Source: Lachnospiraceae bacterium (GTDB lineage Bacteria; Bacillota; Clostridia; Lachnospirales; Lachnospiraceae). Taken from it: 5,193 nucleotides of DNA. A program made the position numbers and the translations under genes. The notes beneath the pieces are model-generated. The model had not been told where the DNA came from. It made no database searches and worked only from the letters and a program-made list of their open reading frames with translations. Numbering within the stretch: position 1 is the stretch's first letter; each line of letters begins with the position of its first letter. Shown piece by piece: positions 1-5,193 of this stretch. The stretch spans positions 1-5,193 of the forward strand of contig CAAGLJ010000170.1 of NCBI GenBank assembly GCA_900770785.1. Reading direction: 5' to 3'.

Positions 1-1
1 A

Positions 2-628
2 ACATTCTATGGATCAGATATCTCAGCCGCGAATGATGAGATTGCCAAGCTTGTAAAAAGCTATCCGGATCAGTTCATTGGCTGTGCTGTGATTAACCCG
101 AAGCTTGATGATTCTGTAGAGGAAGCAGAGAGAATATCTGGTATTTCTGAGTTCAAGGTAGTCGAATTTGATTCCCTTGAGCATGGATATCGTCCGGAGA
201 AATTTCAATATAATATCGATCCGATTCTCAGAATCTGCAGCAGAAAACATCTGATTGTAAAAGTCTTTACCGGCGCAGGCTTCTACACAATGCCAGACCA
301 GTGGGCATATTATTCAAGACGCTTTCCGGATATCACTTTTGTCATCGAGCATCTTGGCGGTGAGGATTTCCGTTATGGGACTGTGGAATTAGTTAATGAA
401 GAGCCGAATTTGATGATGGAGACTTCATATGAGACAGAACTTCCTGCTCTTCATAAGATATTCAGCAATATTTCAGCAGACCGATTTTTGTATGGATCCA
501 ATTTCCCATCAAACTACACCGAGATCTCACTTCTGAAATTTCAGTATCTCGGTCTGGGCCAGGAGACGGAAGACAAATTGTTTTTCGAAAATGCGGAGCG
601 ACTTCTAGCTCTTCAGGAGAATTTATGA
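2..628 (+). CDS. Amidohydrolase_2-family (TIM-barrel) protein, C-terminal part, 5' end outside window
   Basis: The reading frame is open from the left edge and ends at TGA 626-628, giving 208 residues; a typical family member has about 270-300, so some 60-90 N-terminal residues, including the usual HxH metal motif, lie outside. The layout matches the ACMSD/amidohydrolase_2 group: YPDQFIGCAVINP (21-33), the segment with VFTGAGF (88-94) where the family usually has a His-Thr-Gly, FPDITFVIEHLGG (108-120) with the expected His117, and RFLYGSNFP (162-170) where the family usually has GSDFP, then ENAERLLAL near the end. Known relatives are metal-dependent hydrolases or decarboxylases. Here Phe89 replaces the expected metal-ligand His and Asn167 replaces the expected Asp, so ordinary catalysis is doubtful. 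The stop overlaps the next start (ATGA), so it is cotranscribed with the IF-2B-like gene. The family assignment is fairly secure; the substrate is unknown. An internal GTG at 89 is not a credible start because homology continues upstream of it. Confidence 0.82.
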   Translation, partial: TFYGSDISAANDEIAKLVKSYPDQFIGCAVINPKLDDSVEEAERISGISEFKVVEFDSLEHGYRPEKFQYNIDPILRICSRKHLIVKVFTGAGFYTMPDQWAYYSRRFPDITFVIEHLGGEDFRYGTVELVNEEPNLMMETSYETELPALHKIFSNISADRFLYGSNFPSNYTEISLLKFQYLGLGQETEDKLFFENAERLLALQENL

Positions 629-1545
629 ATCAAATTCGAGATAGACTTCCAGAAAAAGCAAAAACGCTTTTTGATGATATTGAGGAAGGAAGAATTCTTG
701 GAGCTAGTAATCATATCCGGATGATTGCTGAAATGTTCGTCACGATCAGCTCGACCATCACAAATGAACCAGAGGCTTCTGAACTGGTGGATCAGGTCAG
801 CAACTATTTCAAGAAGACACGCGGGGAATCCAGCTATGCTATTGTAAATGCGCTGAACCTGATAGGACAGTATATTGAAGATGCTCATGATTCTTCCTTT
901 GCAGGAAAAGTCCGATTCGGTGTTTCAGAATATTTTGAGCAAGAAGCCAGTAATATAAGTTTAGTAGTCGAGTACAGCAAAGCTTTGCTTGATCAATATC
1001 AGACACTTATGGTCTTTGATTATTCAAGCACTGTGGATAAAGTGCTGATGGCAATGGATAAATGCAGAAATGTTATAATTCCCGAATCAAGAGTAATCAA
1101 TGGAGGATATCCATTTGTCAGATCCTGTGCAGAAAAAGGATATCATATACACTTTATTCCGGACGCAGACATGCTGACTGTTCTGAAAGAAGTGGATGCT
1201 GCAGTGATAGGAGCAGAAACATTTTATCCAGACGGGACGGCATTCAATACTGCTGGATCCGATATCCTTGCTGAGCTGTGTCAGAGCCGGAAAATTCCAT
1301 ATTATGTTCTGACTCCTCTTCTGAAAGCAGACCCGCGTTCCATGCAGGGTATATTGAAGAAGAAAATAACAAGAAATGAGGAAGATTCACTTGCTGCTTC
1401 CTGGCCTGAAGAATTACGGAATCGTGTTGACTTCAATGCAGTTGAATTGGTGGCAATACCACCAGAACAGATAACTGCATATGTGACGGAAAAAGGAATA
1501 CTGACTCCTTCACAGCTCTTTACAGTTCTTTATGAAAGGAAATAA
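625..1545 (+). CDS. IF-2B (eIF2B alpha/beta/delta, MtnA/R15P isomerase) fold protein
   Basis: A 306-residue protein with an N-terminal helical half (1-120) and a C-terminal Rossmann-like half (125-300), as in eIF2B subunits, methylthioribose-1-phosphate isomerase (MtnA) and ribose-1,5-bisphosphate isomerase. Visible family blocks are LMVFDYSSTVDKVL (128-141, usual form LTyS.SsTV), VIIPESR (150-156), VDAAVIGAETFYPDGTAFNTAG (190-211, usual form vGADav..nG.vvNkiGT), KIPYYVLTPLLK (223-234) and ITAYVTEKGILTP (283-295). In a bacterial PTS operon a sugar-phosphate isomerase or ligand-binding role is far likelier than translation initiation. By motif comparison, the catalytic Cys position of the isomerases appears to be Asp132, and the catalytic Asp appears to be Glu198. 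The start ATG overlaps the upstream stop and is preceded by AGGAGA at 615-620, a rather short 4 nt away. Fold assignment is good; reaction not assignable. Confidence 0.8.
   Translation: MNQIRDRLPEKAKTLFDDIEEGRILGASNHIRMIAEMFVTISSTITNEPEASELVDQVSNYFKKTRGESSYAIVNALNLIGQYIEDAHDSSFAGKVRFGVSEYFEQEASNISLVVEYSKALLDQYQTLMVFDYSSTVDKVLMAMDKCRNVIIPESRVINGGYPFVRSCAEKGYHIHFIPDADMLTVLKEVDAAVIGAETFYPDGTAFNTAGSDILAELCQSRKIPYYVLTPLLKADPRSMQGILKKKITRNEEDSLAASWPEELRNRVDFNAVELVAIPPEQITAYVTEKGILTPSQLFTVLYERK
1535..1540 (+). promoter_or_regulatory. Ribosome binding site deciding the BtpA-family start
   Basis: AAAGGA lies 9 nt before the ATG at 1550 and inside the last codons of the IF-2B-like gene. It overlaps the region just after the alternative in-frame ATG at 1532, which itself has no purine-rich motif in front of it (cagttctttat). 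This favours 1550 as the start. Confidence 0.6.
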
Positions 1546-1549
1546 TCAT

Positions 1550-2377
1550 ATGCAGAAACCTGTAGTCCCATTTGCTTTAGTAATGATCCAGCCTCCTGCA
1601 ATGCCAGGAAGCTATCTGAATCATGGGCAGAGCCTGGAAAAAATCGAAAAATATGTTCTCGGAGAAGCTGAAATGATTGCTGCAGAAGGATTCGACGGCT
1701 TTATTCTGCAGAACATGCATGATGGTCCTGCAACCCAGGAGGCAAGGCCCGAATCGATTGCATTCATGACAAGGCTCGGACTTGCCCTTAAGGACCATTT
1801 TTCTGATAAAAAGCTGGGGATTCTGATGAATTGGGATGGAATGGCAGCTCTTGCAGTTGCCGAAGCAGTTCACGCTGATTTTGTGAGGGTAGAGCACCTT
1901 TATACAGGAGTGTCTGTAGATCTGAATGGTTTTCATTTCGGGCAATGCGCTGACATTCTGATGATGAAAAAGCGGCTTGGAAGCAGTATGCCGATCCTTG
2001 CCGATGTTATGGAAGTAAACGCAGATTATTTGGGTACCGGAAACAAGCCTGCAGCAGCGAAAAGGATTATGACACAAGCATATGCAGATGGCTTGTTTAT
2101 GAGCGGAACGAATACAGAGGAAAGCCTGGAGATCATTAAGGAAACACGCAAATTTCTTCCTGATACACCGATCATGCTTGGAGGAGGCGCAACTGGAGAC
2201 AACATTTTTGAATTGCTGAAATATTATGATGGTGTATCAGTAGCAACCTGGGTGAAGAACGGTGATATGAGAAATCCTATTGATCCGAAACGTGCAGAAT
2301 TATTCCTGAAAGAATGCAGGAAAGCAGGCGATTGGAGAAAAAGCCACTGGGAGGATCATACATGTTCGGAATCGTAA
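1550..2377 (+). CDS. BtpA/SgcQ-family TIM-barrel protein
   Basis: A 275-residue protein close to the usual family length. Motifs along the barrel fit BtpA/SgcQ: MIQPPAMPGS (12-21, family form H.pPlPGsp), GFDGFILQNMHDGP (47-60, family form GvDailvEN..D.P), GILMNWDGMAALAVAEA (90-106), ADFVRVEHLYTG (109-120), ADGLFMSGT (179-187), PIMLGGGATGDN (207-218, family form PvlvGSG.t..N) and DGVSVATWVKNGD (227-239). BtpA was named for an effect on photosystem I in cyanobacteria, and E. coli SgcQ sits in the cryptic sgc PTS cluster; no reaction is established as far as I know, but the glycine-rich C-terminal loops resemble phosphate-binding loops of TIM barrels. It starts 4 nt after the upstream stop and its 3' end overlaps the EIIA gene by 16 nt. 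An in-frame ATG at 1532 would add six residues inside the upstream gene and is less likely. Family assignment is strong, function open. Confidence 0.88.
   Translation: MQKPVVPFALVMIQPPAMPGSYLNHGQSLEKIEKYVLGEAEMIAAEGFDGFILQNMHDGPATQEARPESIAFMTRLGLALKDHFSDKKLGILMNWDGMAALAVAEAVHADFVRVEHLYTGVSVDLNGFHFGQCADILMMKKRLGSSMPILADVMEVNADYLGTGNKPAAAKRIMTQAYADGLFMSGTNTEESLEIIKETRKFLPDTPIMLGGGATGDNIFELLKYYDGVSVATWVKNGDMRNPIDPKRAELFLKECRKAGDWRKSHWEDHTCSES
2350..2354 (+). promoter_or_regulatory. Ribosome binding site for the EIIA gene, inside the BtpA-family gene
   Basis: GGAGG lies 7 nt before ATG 2362. It sits within the end of the upstream coding sequence, so ribosomes finishing the BtpA-family gene would uncover or reuse it. 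It fixes the EIIA start at 2362 rather than the in-frame ATG at 2314. Confidence 0.75.
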
Positions 2378-2775
2378 TAGCAACGCATTCTGACTTTGCA
2401 GAGGGACTCAGGCATTCTGCAGAGATGATTGCAGGTCCGCAGGAAAATCTGGAGACAGTATGTTTTTATAATGGAGAATCCATAGAGGATTTGACAGCCA
2501 GGATCGTGAAGATTGCAGGAACATTTGTAGAGAAAAAACTTCCTGTTATATATGTAGCTGATATGAGCGGAGCGTCTCCCTTTAATGCCTGCCTTCTTTC
2601 GGCGGCAGTTTATCCTGGTCCTGTGATTGCAGGAGCATGTCTCCCTTTAATTCTTGAACTTGTTCTGACACGTGATAATGCTGAAGAAGGAAATTTGATC
2701 AATTATGCCAATGATGTTATAAAAACTGTAAAAGATAATCTGATCGTGGCAGATATCAATGAAATGATGGGGTGA
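2362..2775 (+). CDS. PTS mannose/fructose/sorbose-family EIIA component
   Basis: A complete single-domain EIIA of the mannose (PTS-EIIA type-4) family, 137 residues as expected. The N-terminus GIVIATHSDFAEGL (3-16) carries His9, the residue phosphorylated by HPr in this family. VADMSGASPFNACL (65-78) matches the conserved DxxGGSPfN loop with Asp67 near the active site, although Ala71 replaces the usual second glycine. It is a cytoplasmic phosphocarrier that passes phosphate to an EIIB, which in turn phosphorylates the sugar entering through EIIC/EIID. None of those partners is in the window, so they are presumably encoded upstream or elsewhere. The gene begins inside the BtpA-family gene, and a longer start at 2314 would add 16 residues in front of the conserved first strand, so it is rejected. 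The substrate cannot be read from this subunit. Confidence 0.92.
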   Translation: MFGIVIATHSDFAEGLRHSAEMIAGPQENLETVCFYNGESIEDLTARIVKIAGTFVEKKLPVIYVADMSGASPFNACLLSAAVYPGPVIAGACLPLILELVLTRDNAEEGNLINYANDVIKTVKDNLIVADINEMMG

Positions 2776-2781
2776 TAGTAG

Positions 2782-3507
2782 ATGTCAGAACAGTCACAAC
2801 CGCTCTACATGGTAGTGTATCGTGATCTTCAGAAAAAGATGGATCAATCTGAATATCGAGCTGGGAGTACTCTCCCTTCTGAAAATGAACTTCAGAAAGC
2901 CTATCATGTGTCGAGAATAACTGTTCGAAGGGCACTCTCAGATCTTGAACGCGATGGGAGAATAGAAAGAGTTAGGGGTAAAGGAACAATAGTCCTTCCT
3001 AAAAAAAGCAAGAAGAGTCTGCATGAGCTTGAGTCTTTCAGCGAGGAAGCAAAAGCTAATGGGGATGAACCAACTTCCATCATATTGAAGTTCTGCGAAC
3101 AGGAATGTTCTCCTGAAATTGCAAAAAATCTTGAGATAGAGCCATGGGAGAAGATTTTCTATTTAAAGAGGTTAAGATTGATCAATGGGAGAATATCAGG
3201 AATATTCGAAACCTATATTTCTCAGAGATTCGGGTTGAAACTCACAGATGAAGATTTCGGGCCATCCACTTCTCTTTACAATATTTACGAACAGAATGGA
3301 ATTGCGCTGAATTATGCAACGGAAACGATTGAGGCAATCATGGCAACCCCGGAGCTGAAACGGGATATGTTTATGGAAGATGATGAGCCTATTTTCTATC
3401 GCGCACGCACAACCTATGCGGCTAGCGGACAGCCAATTGAGTTTTCAAAGAATTATTACAAGGCAAACGGATATAAGTATTCGGTAAAGCTTGTCAGGTC
3501 AAAATAG
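2782..3507 (+). CDS. GntR-family transcriptional regulator with UTRA domain (HutC subfamily)
   Basis: A 241-residue protein, normal length for the HutC subfamily. The N-terminal winged helix-turn-helix (about 7-72) shows the GntR signature LPSENELQKAYHVSRITVRRA (31-51) followed by LERDGRIERVRGKGT (55-69), where the wing sits. A UTRA ligand-binding domain spans about 78-237, with EPWEKIFYLKRLRLING (120-136), a central YISQRFG and the closing PIEFSKNYYKANGYKYSV. UTRA domains usually bind a sugar phosphate or other small effector that releases DNA, so this is probably the local repressor sensing the operon's substrate or intermediate. GGGGTGA at 2769-2775 serves as ribosome binding site 6 nt before the ATG and contains the EIIA stop. 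As the last gene of the operon it is likely autoregulated; its operator should lie at the promoter upstream of the window. No convincing GntR operator is visible inside. Confidence 0.93.
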   Translation: MSEQSQPLYMVVYRDLQKKMDQSEYRAGSTLPSENELQKAYHVSRITVRRALSDLERDGRIERVRGKGTIVLPKKSKKSLHELESFSEEAKANGDEPTSIILKFCEQECSPEIAKNLEIEPWEKIFYLKRLRLINGRISGIFETYISQRFGLKLTDEDFGPSTSLYNIYEQNGIALNYATETIEAIMATPELKRDMFMEDDEPIFYRARTTYAASGQPIEFSKNYYKANGYKYSVKLVRSK

Positions 3508-3558
3508 ATCACATATCTTTGCTTAATTCTGAGTTTCTGATTAACAATTCTTCCGGGA

Positions 3559-3604
3559 AAAACATTCTGAGTATAGAATTTGAATTCAAGACTCAGAATG
3601 TTTT
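3559..3604. terminator. Bidirectional intrinsic terminator between convergent genes
   Basis: Arms 3559-3572 and 3591-3604 are perfectly complementary over 14 bp (AAAACATTCTGAGT on the left), with an 18-nt loop that could add a small inner GAATT/AATTC pairing. On the plus strand the stem ends in TTTT followed by a T-rich stretch, and on the minus strand it ends in five T residues (complement of 3558-3562). It lies 51 nt after the GntR-family stop and overlaps the end of the opposing polymerase gene. The stem is AT-rich, so its strength is uncertain. Confidence 0.72.
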
Positions 3605-4935
3605 CTGATTCTTCCAGGATATATTAGGCAGCCAAGAGAGATCCAGAAAAATGGATCTTCAATATGGCTATCCTGTCCGAGTACGCCAGGATTCAGCGAA
3701 GCTGAAATCAGGAAGCAGATACAGAGAATAAACATCCACCAATTCTTCTGGAGGGTAATGGATTTCACATTCTTTACCATAAACAGATAGGATGCCAGAA
3801 TGAGAATCAGAAACAGAATTAAGCCAGGATACCCGGTAAAGACCAGAACATTAATGAATATGTCATGATAATCTACTACCATTGCTGAGTAATTCAGATA
3901 ATCCAGGCCGATAATCGGGAAAGAACCCCATCCCCAGCCAAATATCGGACTCTTGTTTGCCACCTTGATCGCTGCTTGCCATATGGACCATCTTCCCGTT
4001 GACAGTGAATTCATTTTCTGAAAGAAAGCTTCGGGATCTGAAGAGTGCAGGGCCGATAATTTCGAGAAAGCTGCAGCTGCTGAAATAATAATTGCAAAGA
4101 GCAGTACTCCCAGCAGAATCTGAACCAGTTTATACTTTGTTCTATACTCGCAGAAGTGAACCAGAAGCTTTTTTATCAGATACCAGATCAAGAATGCTGC
4201 GGTAAGAAAGAGACCAATTAGAGAACTTCTGCAATCCTGCAGGACCAGCATCACTGCACAGATTACTCCATTAGTACCTGCCAGCAACCATGGCATTTTC
4301 CGCTTGTCCGCCAGAATAAGCCCGATTATTAGACTCAGCAGGCAGCGATAGCTGCCATCAGTCATCCATTCATAGATACCTTTGAACTGTTCGCCATGCA
4401 GTCCATTATCCATAACAAACAGATTTGAACTTGCCAGTATTCCTGAAAGTTCTGTACCCCCGGTTTTATAGTGAACGTAGCAATATAGATTAACCAGATT
4501 AATGATAAGAAAAACGATTACGACCTGGTAGCCGATAAAAGTGAAAAAACGATCTGTCTGTCTCTGGCCAATGCGTTTTTTCAAAGTTACGAGCAGATAA
4601 GAATTCATCAGAAATAATGCCAGCTGCCTTGCACTTTCCTGGGAGAGGCCGTTTGGGTTGAAAAATGTGCAGATAAATGCCCAGCCGAAGAATATCCAGA
4701 AAGGAATCTGCTGTTTCTTGAAAATCAGCTTTCCGCTGAATAGCTCTACCAGCATGTCAAAGGCGACATAAAAAGCCAGGAACCAGCCGAACCGATAGAA
4801 GAATGAGATGGCTTGGTCGGAAGAAAAAATATCGATCAAAACATCACGGATATACAGAAGATGGAAGATATACAGAGAGATCAGGAGTCTTCTGTCAGTA
4901 ACGATTTTCCAGAACTTCGATAAGAAACCAAGCAT
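3586..4935 (-). CDS. O-antigen ligase/polymerase-type (Wzy/WaaL-like) polytopic membrane protein
   Basis: A 449-residue integral membrane protein with roughly ten to twelve hydrophobic segments, for example around 18-38, 46-66, 78-92, 134-155, 198-210, 217-233, 238-256, 272-290, 360-387 and 399-412. The C-terminal half carries the Wzy_C signature: CRSSLIGLFLTAAFL (235-249), the large extracytoplasmic loop with STGRWSIWQAAIKVANKSP (312-330) then IFGWGWGSF (331-339), and YHDIFINVLVFTGYPG (356-371), the usual (A)HN.fl..l...G..G with His357 kept and Asp in place of Asn. Such proteins polymerise or transfer lipid-linked glycans on the outer face of the membrane, so a role in exopolysaccharide or wall glycan assembly is likely; the polymer is unknown. 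The start at 4935 is chosen because a good promoter lies immediately upstream and GGGAAAA gives a modest ribosome binding site. The frame remains open to an ATG at 5100, but those 55 residues would span the promoter. The stop lies inside the terminator hairpin. Confidence 0.83.
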   Translation of the reverse strand: MLGFLSKFWKIVTDRRLLISLYIFHLLYIRDVLIDIFSSDQAISFFYRFGWFLAFYVAFDMLVELFSGKLIFKKQQIPFWIFFGWAFICTFFNPNGLSQESARQLALFLMNSYLLVTLKKRIGQRQTDRFFTFIGYQVVIVFLIINLVNLYCYVHYKTGGTELSGILASSNLFVMDNGLHGEQFKGIYEWMTDGSYRCLLSLIIGLILADKRKMPWLLAGTNGVICAVMLVLQDCRSSLIGLFLTAAFLIWYLIKKLLVHFCEYRTKYKLVQILLGVLLFAIIISAAAAFSKLSALHSSDPEAFFQKMNSLSTGRWSIWQAAIKVANKSPIFGWGWGSFPIIGLDYLNYSAMVVDYHDIFINVLVFTGYPGLILFLILILASYLFMVKNVKSITLQKNWWMFILCICFLISASLNPGVLGQDSHIEDPFFWISLGCLIYPGRIRKHSES

Positions 4936-4956
4936 ATTTTCCCGATTTGCTAGATT

Positions 4957-4986
4957 ACTATACCTGTGCGCTGAAACAGATGTCAA
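4957..4986 (-). promoter_or_regulatory. Sigma-70-type promoter of the Wzy-like gene
   Basis: On the minus strand a perfect -35 TTGACA (4986-4981) is followed after 18 nt by TATAGT (4962-4957). Transcription would start near 4950, leaving a leader of about 15 nt before the ATG at 4935. Confidence 0.72.
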
Positions 4987-5031
4987 TTGCATAGAATAAT
5001 GAAATCTGAAAATAGATTGCACGGATATGAG

Positions 5032-5037
5032 TATAAT
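5032..5037 (+). promoter_or_regulatory. Possible -10 element of the plus-strand gene
   Basis: A perfect TATAAT stands 49 nt before the start at 5087, with TG three to four bases upstream (TGAG then TATAAT, one base off an extended -10). A good -35 at 16-18 nt spacing is not seen; CTGAAA at 5006-5011 is 20 nt away. It is plausible as a weak or activator-dependent promoter, divergent from the Wzy-like gene promoter. Confidence 0.4.
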
Positions 5038-5073
5038 AGTTCCATCACCAGCGATGACTGCTGATTCAATCCT

Positions 5074-5080
5074 GGGGGGA
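5074..5080 (+). promoter_or_regulatory. Strong ribosome binding site of the right-edge gene
   Basis: GGGGGGA ends 6 nt before ATG 5087. An ATG at 5082 is too close to it and its frame hits TGA after seven codons, so 5087 is the start. Confidence 0.65.
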
Positions 5081-5086
5081 AATGAA

Positions 5087-5193
5087 ATGGTACCAAGCAT
5101 GCTGATGTTCCTGATTTCTATACTGACAGTTCTGGTTCTGATGGGATCAGGCTATTGTTATGGAAGAATATACCAGAAGTTTTGTTCAGGGCT
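5087..5193 (+). CDS. N-terminus of a membrane-anchored or exported protein, truncated by the window edge
   Basis: From ATG 5087 the frame stays open to the right edge, giving 35 residues. They begin MVPSMLMFLISILTVLVLMG, a hydrophobic stretch of about 16-18 residues that would form a transmembrane helix or signal anchor, then turn polar and basic (GYCYGRIYQKFCSG). Nothing here identifies a family. The strong ribosome binding site and the divergent arrangement with the Wzy-like gene support a real gene and hint at an envelope-related product, which is inference. The lack of positive charge before the hydrophobic core makes a classical cleaved signal peptide less likely than a membrane segment. 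Confidence 0.6.
   Translation, partial: MVPSMLMFLISILTVLVLMGSGYCYGRIYQKFCSG

Noticed and set aside
1532..1549. Alternative ATG start of the BtpA-family gene inside the IF-2B-like gene
   Set aside because: No purine-rich ribosome binding site precedes it, whereas AAAGGA stands at proper distance from the ATG at 1550, and the family homology begins after the latter.
1577..2077. Long minus-strand open frame opposite the BtpA-family gene
   Set aside because: It is antisense to a well-conserved gene, its translation is rich in His, Cys and Ile with no domain, and no ribosome binding site or promoter was evident.
2314..2361. Alternative ATG start giving EIIA 16 extra residues
   Set aside because: Mannose-family EIIA begins with the strand leading to the active His at about residue 9-10; the start at 2362 gives exactly that and has GGAGG in front.
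3580..3589. Palindrome TTGAATTCAA as a possible operator
   Set aside because: It lies in the loop of the terminator hairpin between convergent gene ends, away from any promoter, and short AT-rich palindromes are common by chance.
5049..5063. Small CAGC/GCTG hairpin in the leader of the right-edge gene as an attenuator or riboswitch
   Set aside because: Only four base pairs with a 7-nt loop; too short to support a regulatory RNA call.
4936..5100. Longer N-terminus for the Wzy-like protein, starting at an ATG at 5100 or at the internal one at 4992
   Set aside because: The extra residues are not membrane-like in the way of the family, and they would have to be transcribed across the strong TTGACA/TATAGT promoter, which lies between them and the ATG at 4935. 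The 5' end of this stretch also overlaps the plus-strand gene start.
1..5193. CRISPR arrays, tRNA or rRNA genes, insertion sequences, attachment sites
   Set aside because: No spaced direct repeats, no tRNA cloverleaf or rRNA motifs, no transposase coding and no terminal inverted repeats with target duplications were seen on reading both strands.

Overview
The window reads as a moderately AT-rich bacterial chromosome segment. Compact gene packing, GGAGG-type ribosome binding sites, a mannose-family PTS component and a GntR/UTRA regulator point to a member of the Bacillota, plausibly a gut-type anaerobe of the Clostridia or Erysipelotrichia. That placement is inferred from gene content only; there is no rRNA or other marker gene here.

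Region 1 (1-3507, plus strand) is the 3' part of a tightly packed operon of five genes: the C-terminal 208 residues of an amidohydrolase_2-type protein, an eIF2B/MtnA-like (IF-2B fold) protein, a BtpA/SgcQ-family TIM-barrel protein, a stand-alone mannose-family PTS EIIA, and a GntR-family regulator with a UTRA sensor domain. The joints are an ATGA overlap, a 4-nt gap, a 16-nt overlap and a 6-nt gap, so the genes are probably co-transcribed and partly translationally coupled. The operon promoter, the start of the first gene and any EIIB/EIIC/EIID genes must lie upstream of the window. Together they look like a PTS-fed catabolic system whose substrate cannot be named from sequence. Two of the putative enzymes carry substitutions at positions that are catalytic or metal-binding in their characterised relatives, which makes this operon the most interesting part of the window.

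Region 2 (about 3508-3604) is a short convergent intergenic space holding a long A/T-flanked inverted repeat that can terminate transcription from both sides. The stop codon of the opposing gene lies inside its loop.

Region 3 (3586-4935, minus strand) is one polytopic membrane protein of the O-antigen ligase/polymerase (Wzy/WaaL-like) type. It is expressed from its own well-formed promoter (TTGACA, 18 nt, TATAGT), which also fixes the start codon at 4935.

Region 4 (about 4936-5193) is a divergent promoter region followed by the 5' end of a plus-strand gene with a very strong Shine-Dalgarno sequence and a hydrophobic N-terminus. It runs off the right edge. Regions 3 and 4 suggest that a cell-surface glycan or envelope locus begins here, next to but separate from the sugar-use operon.
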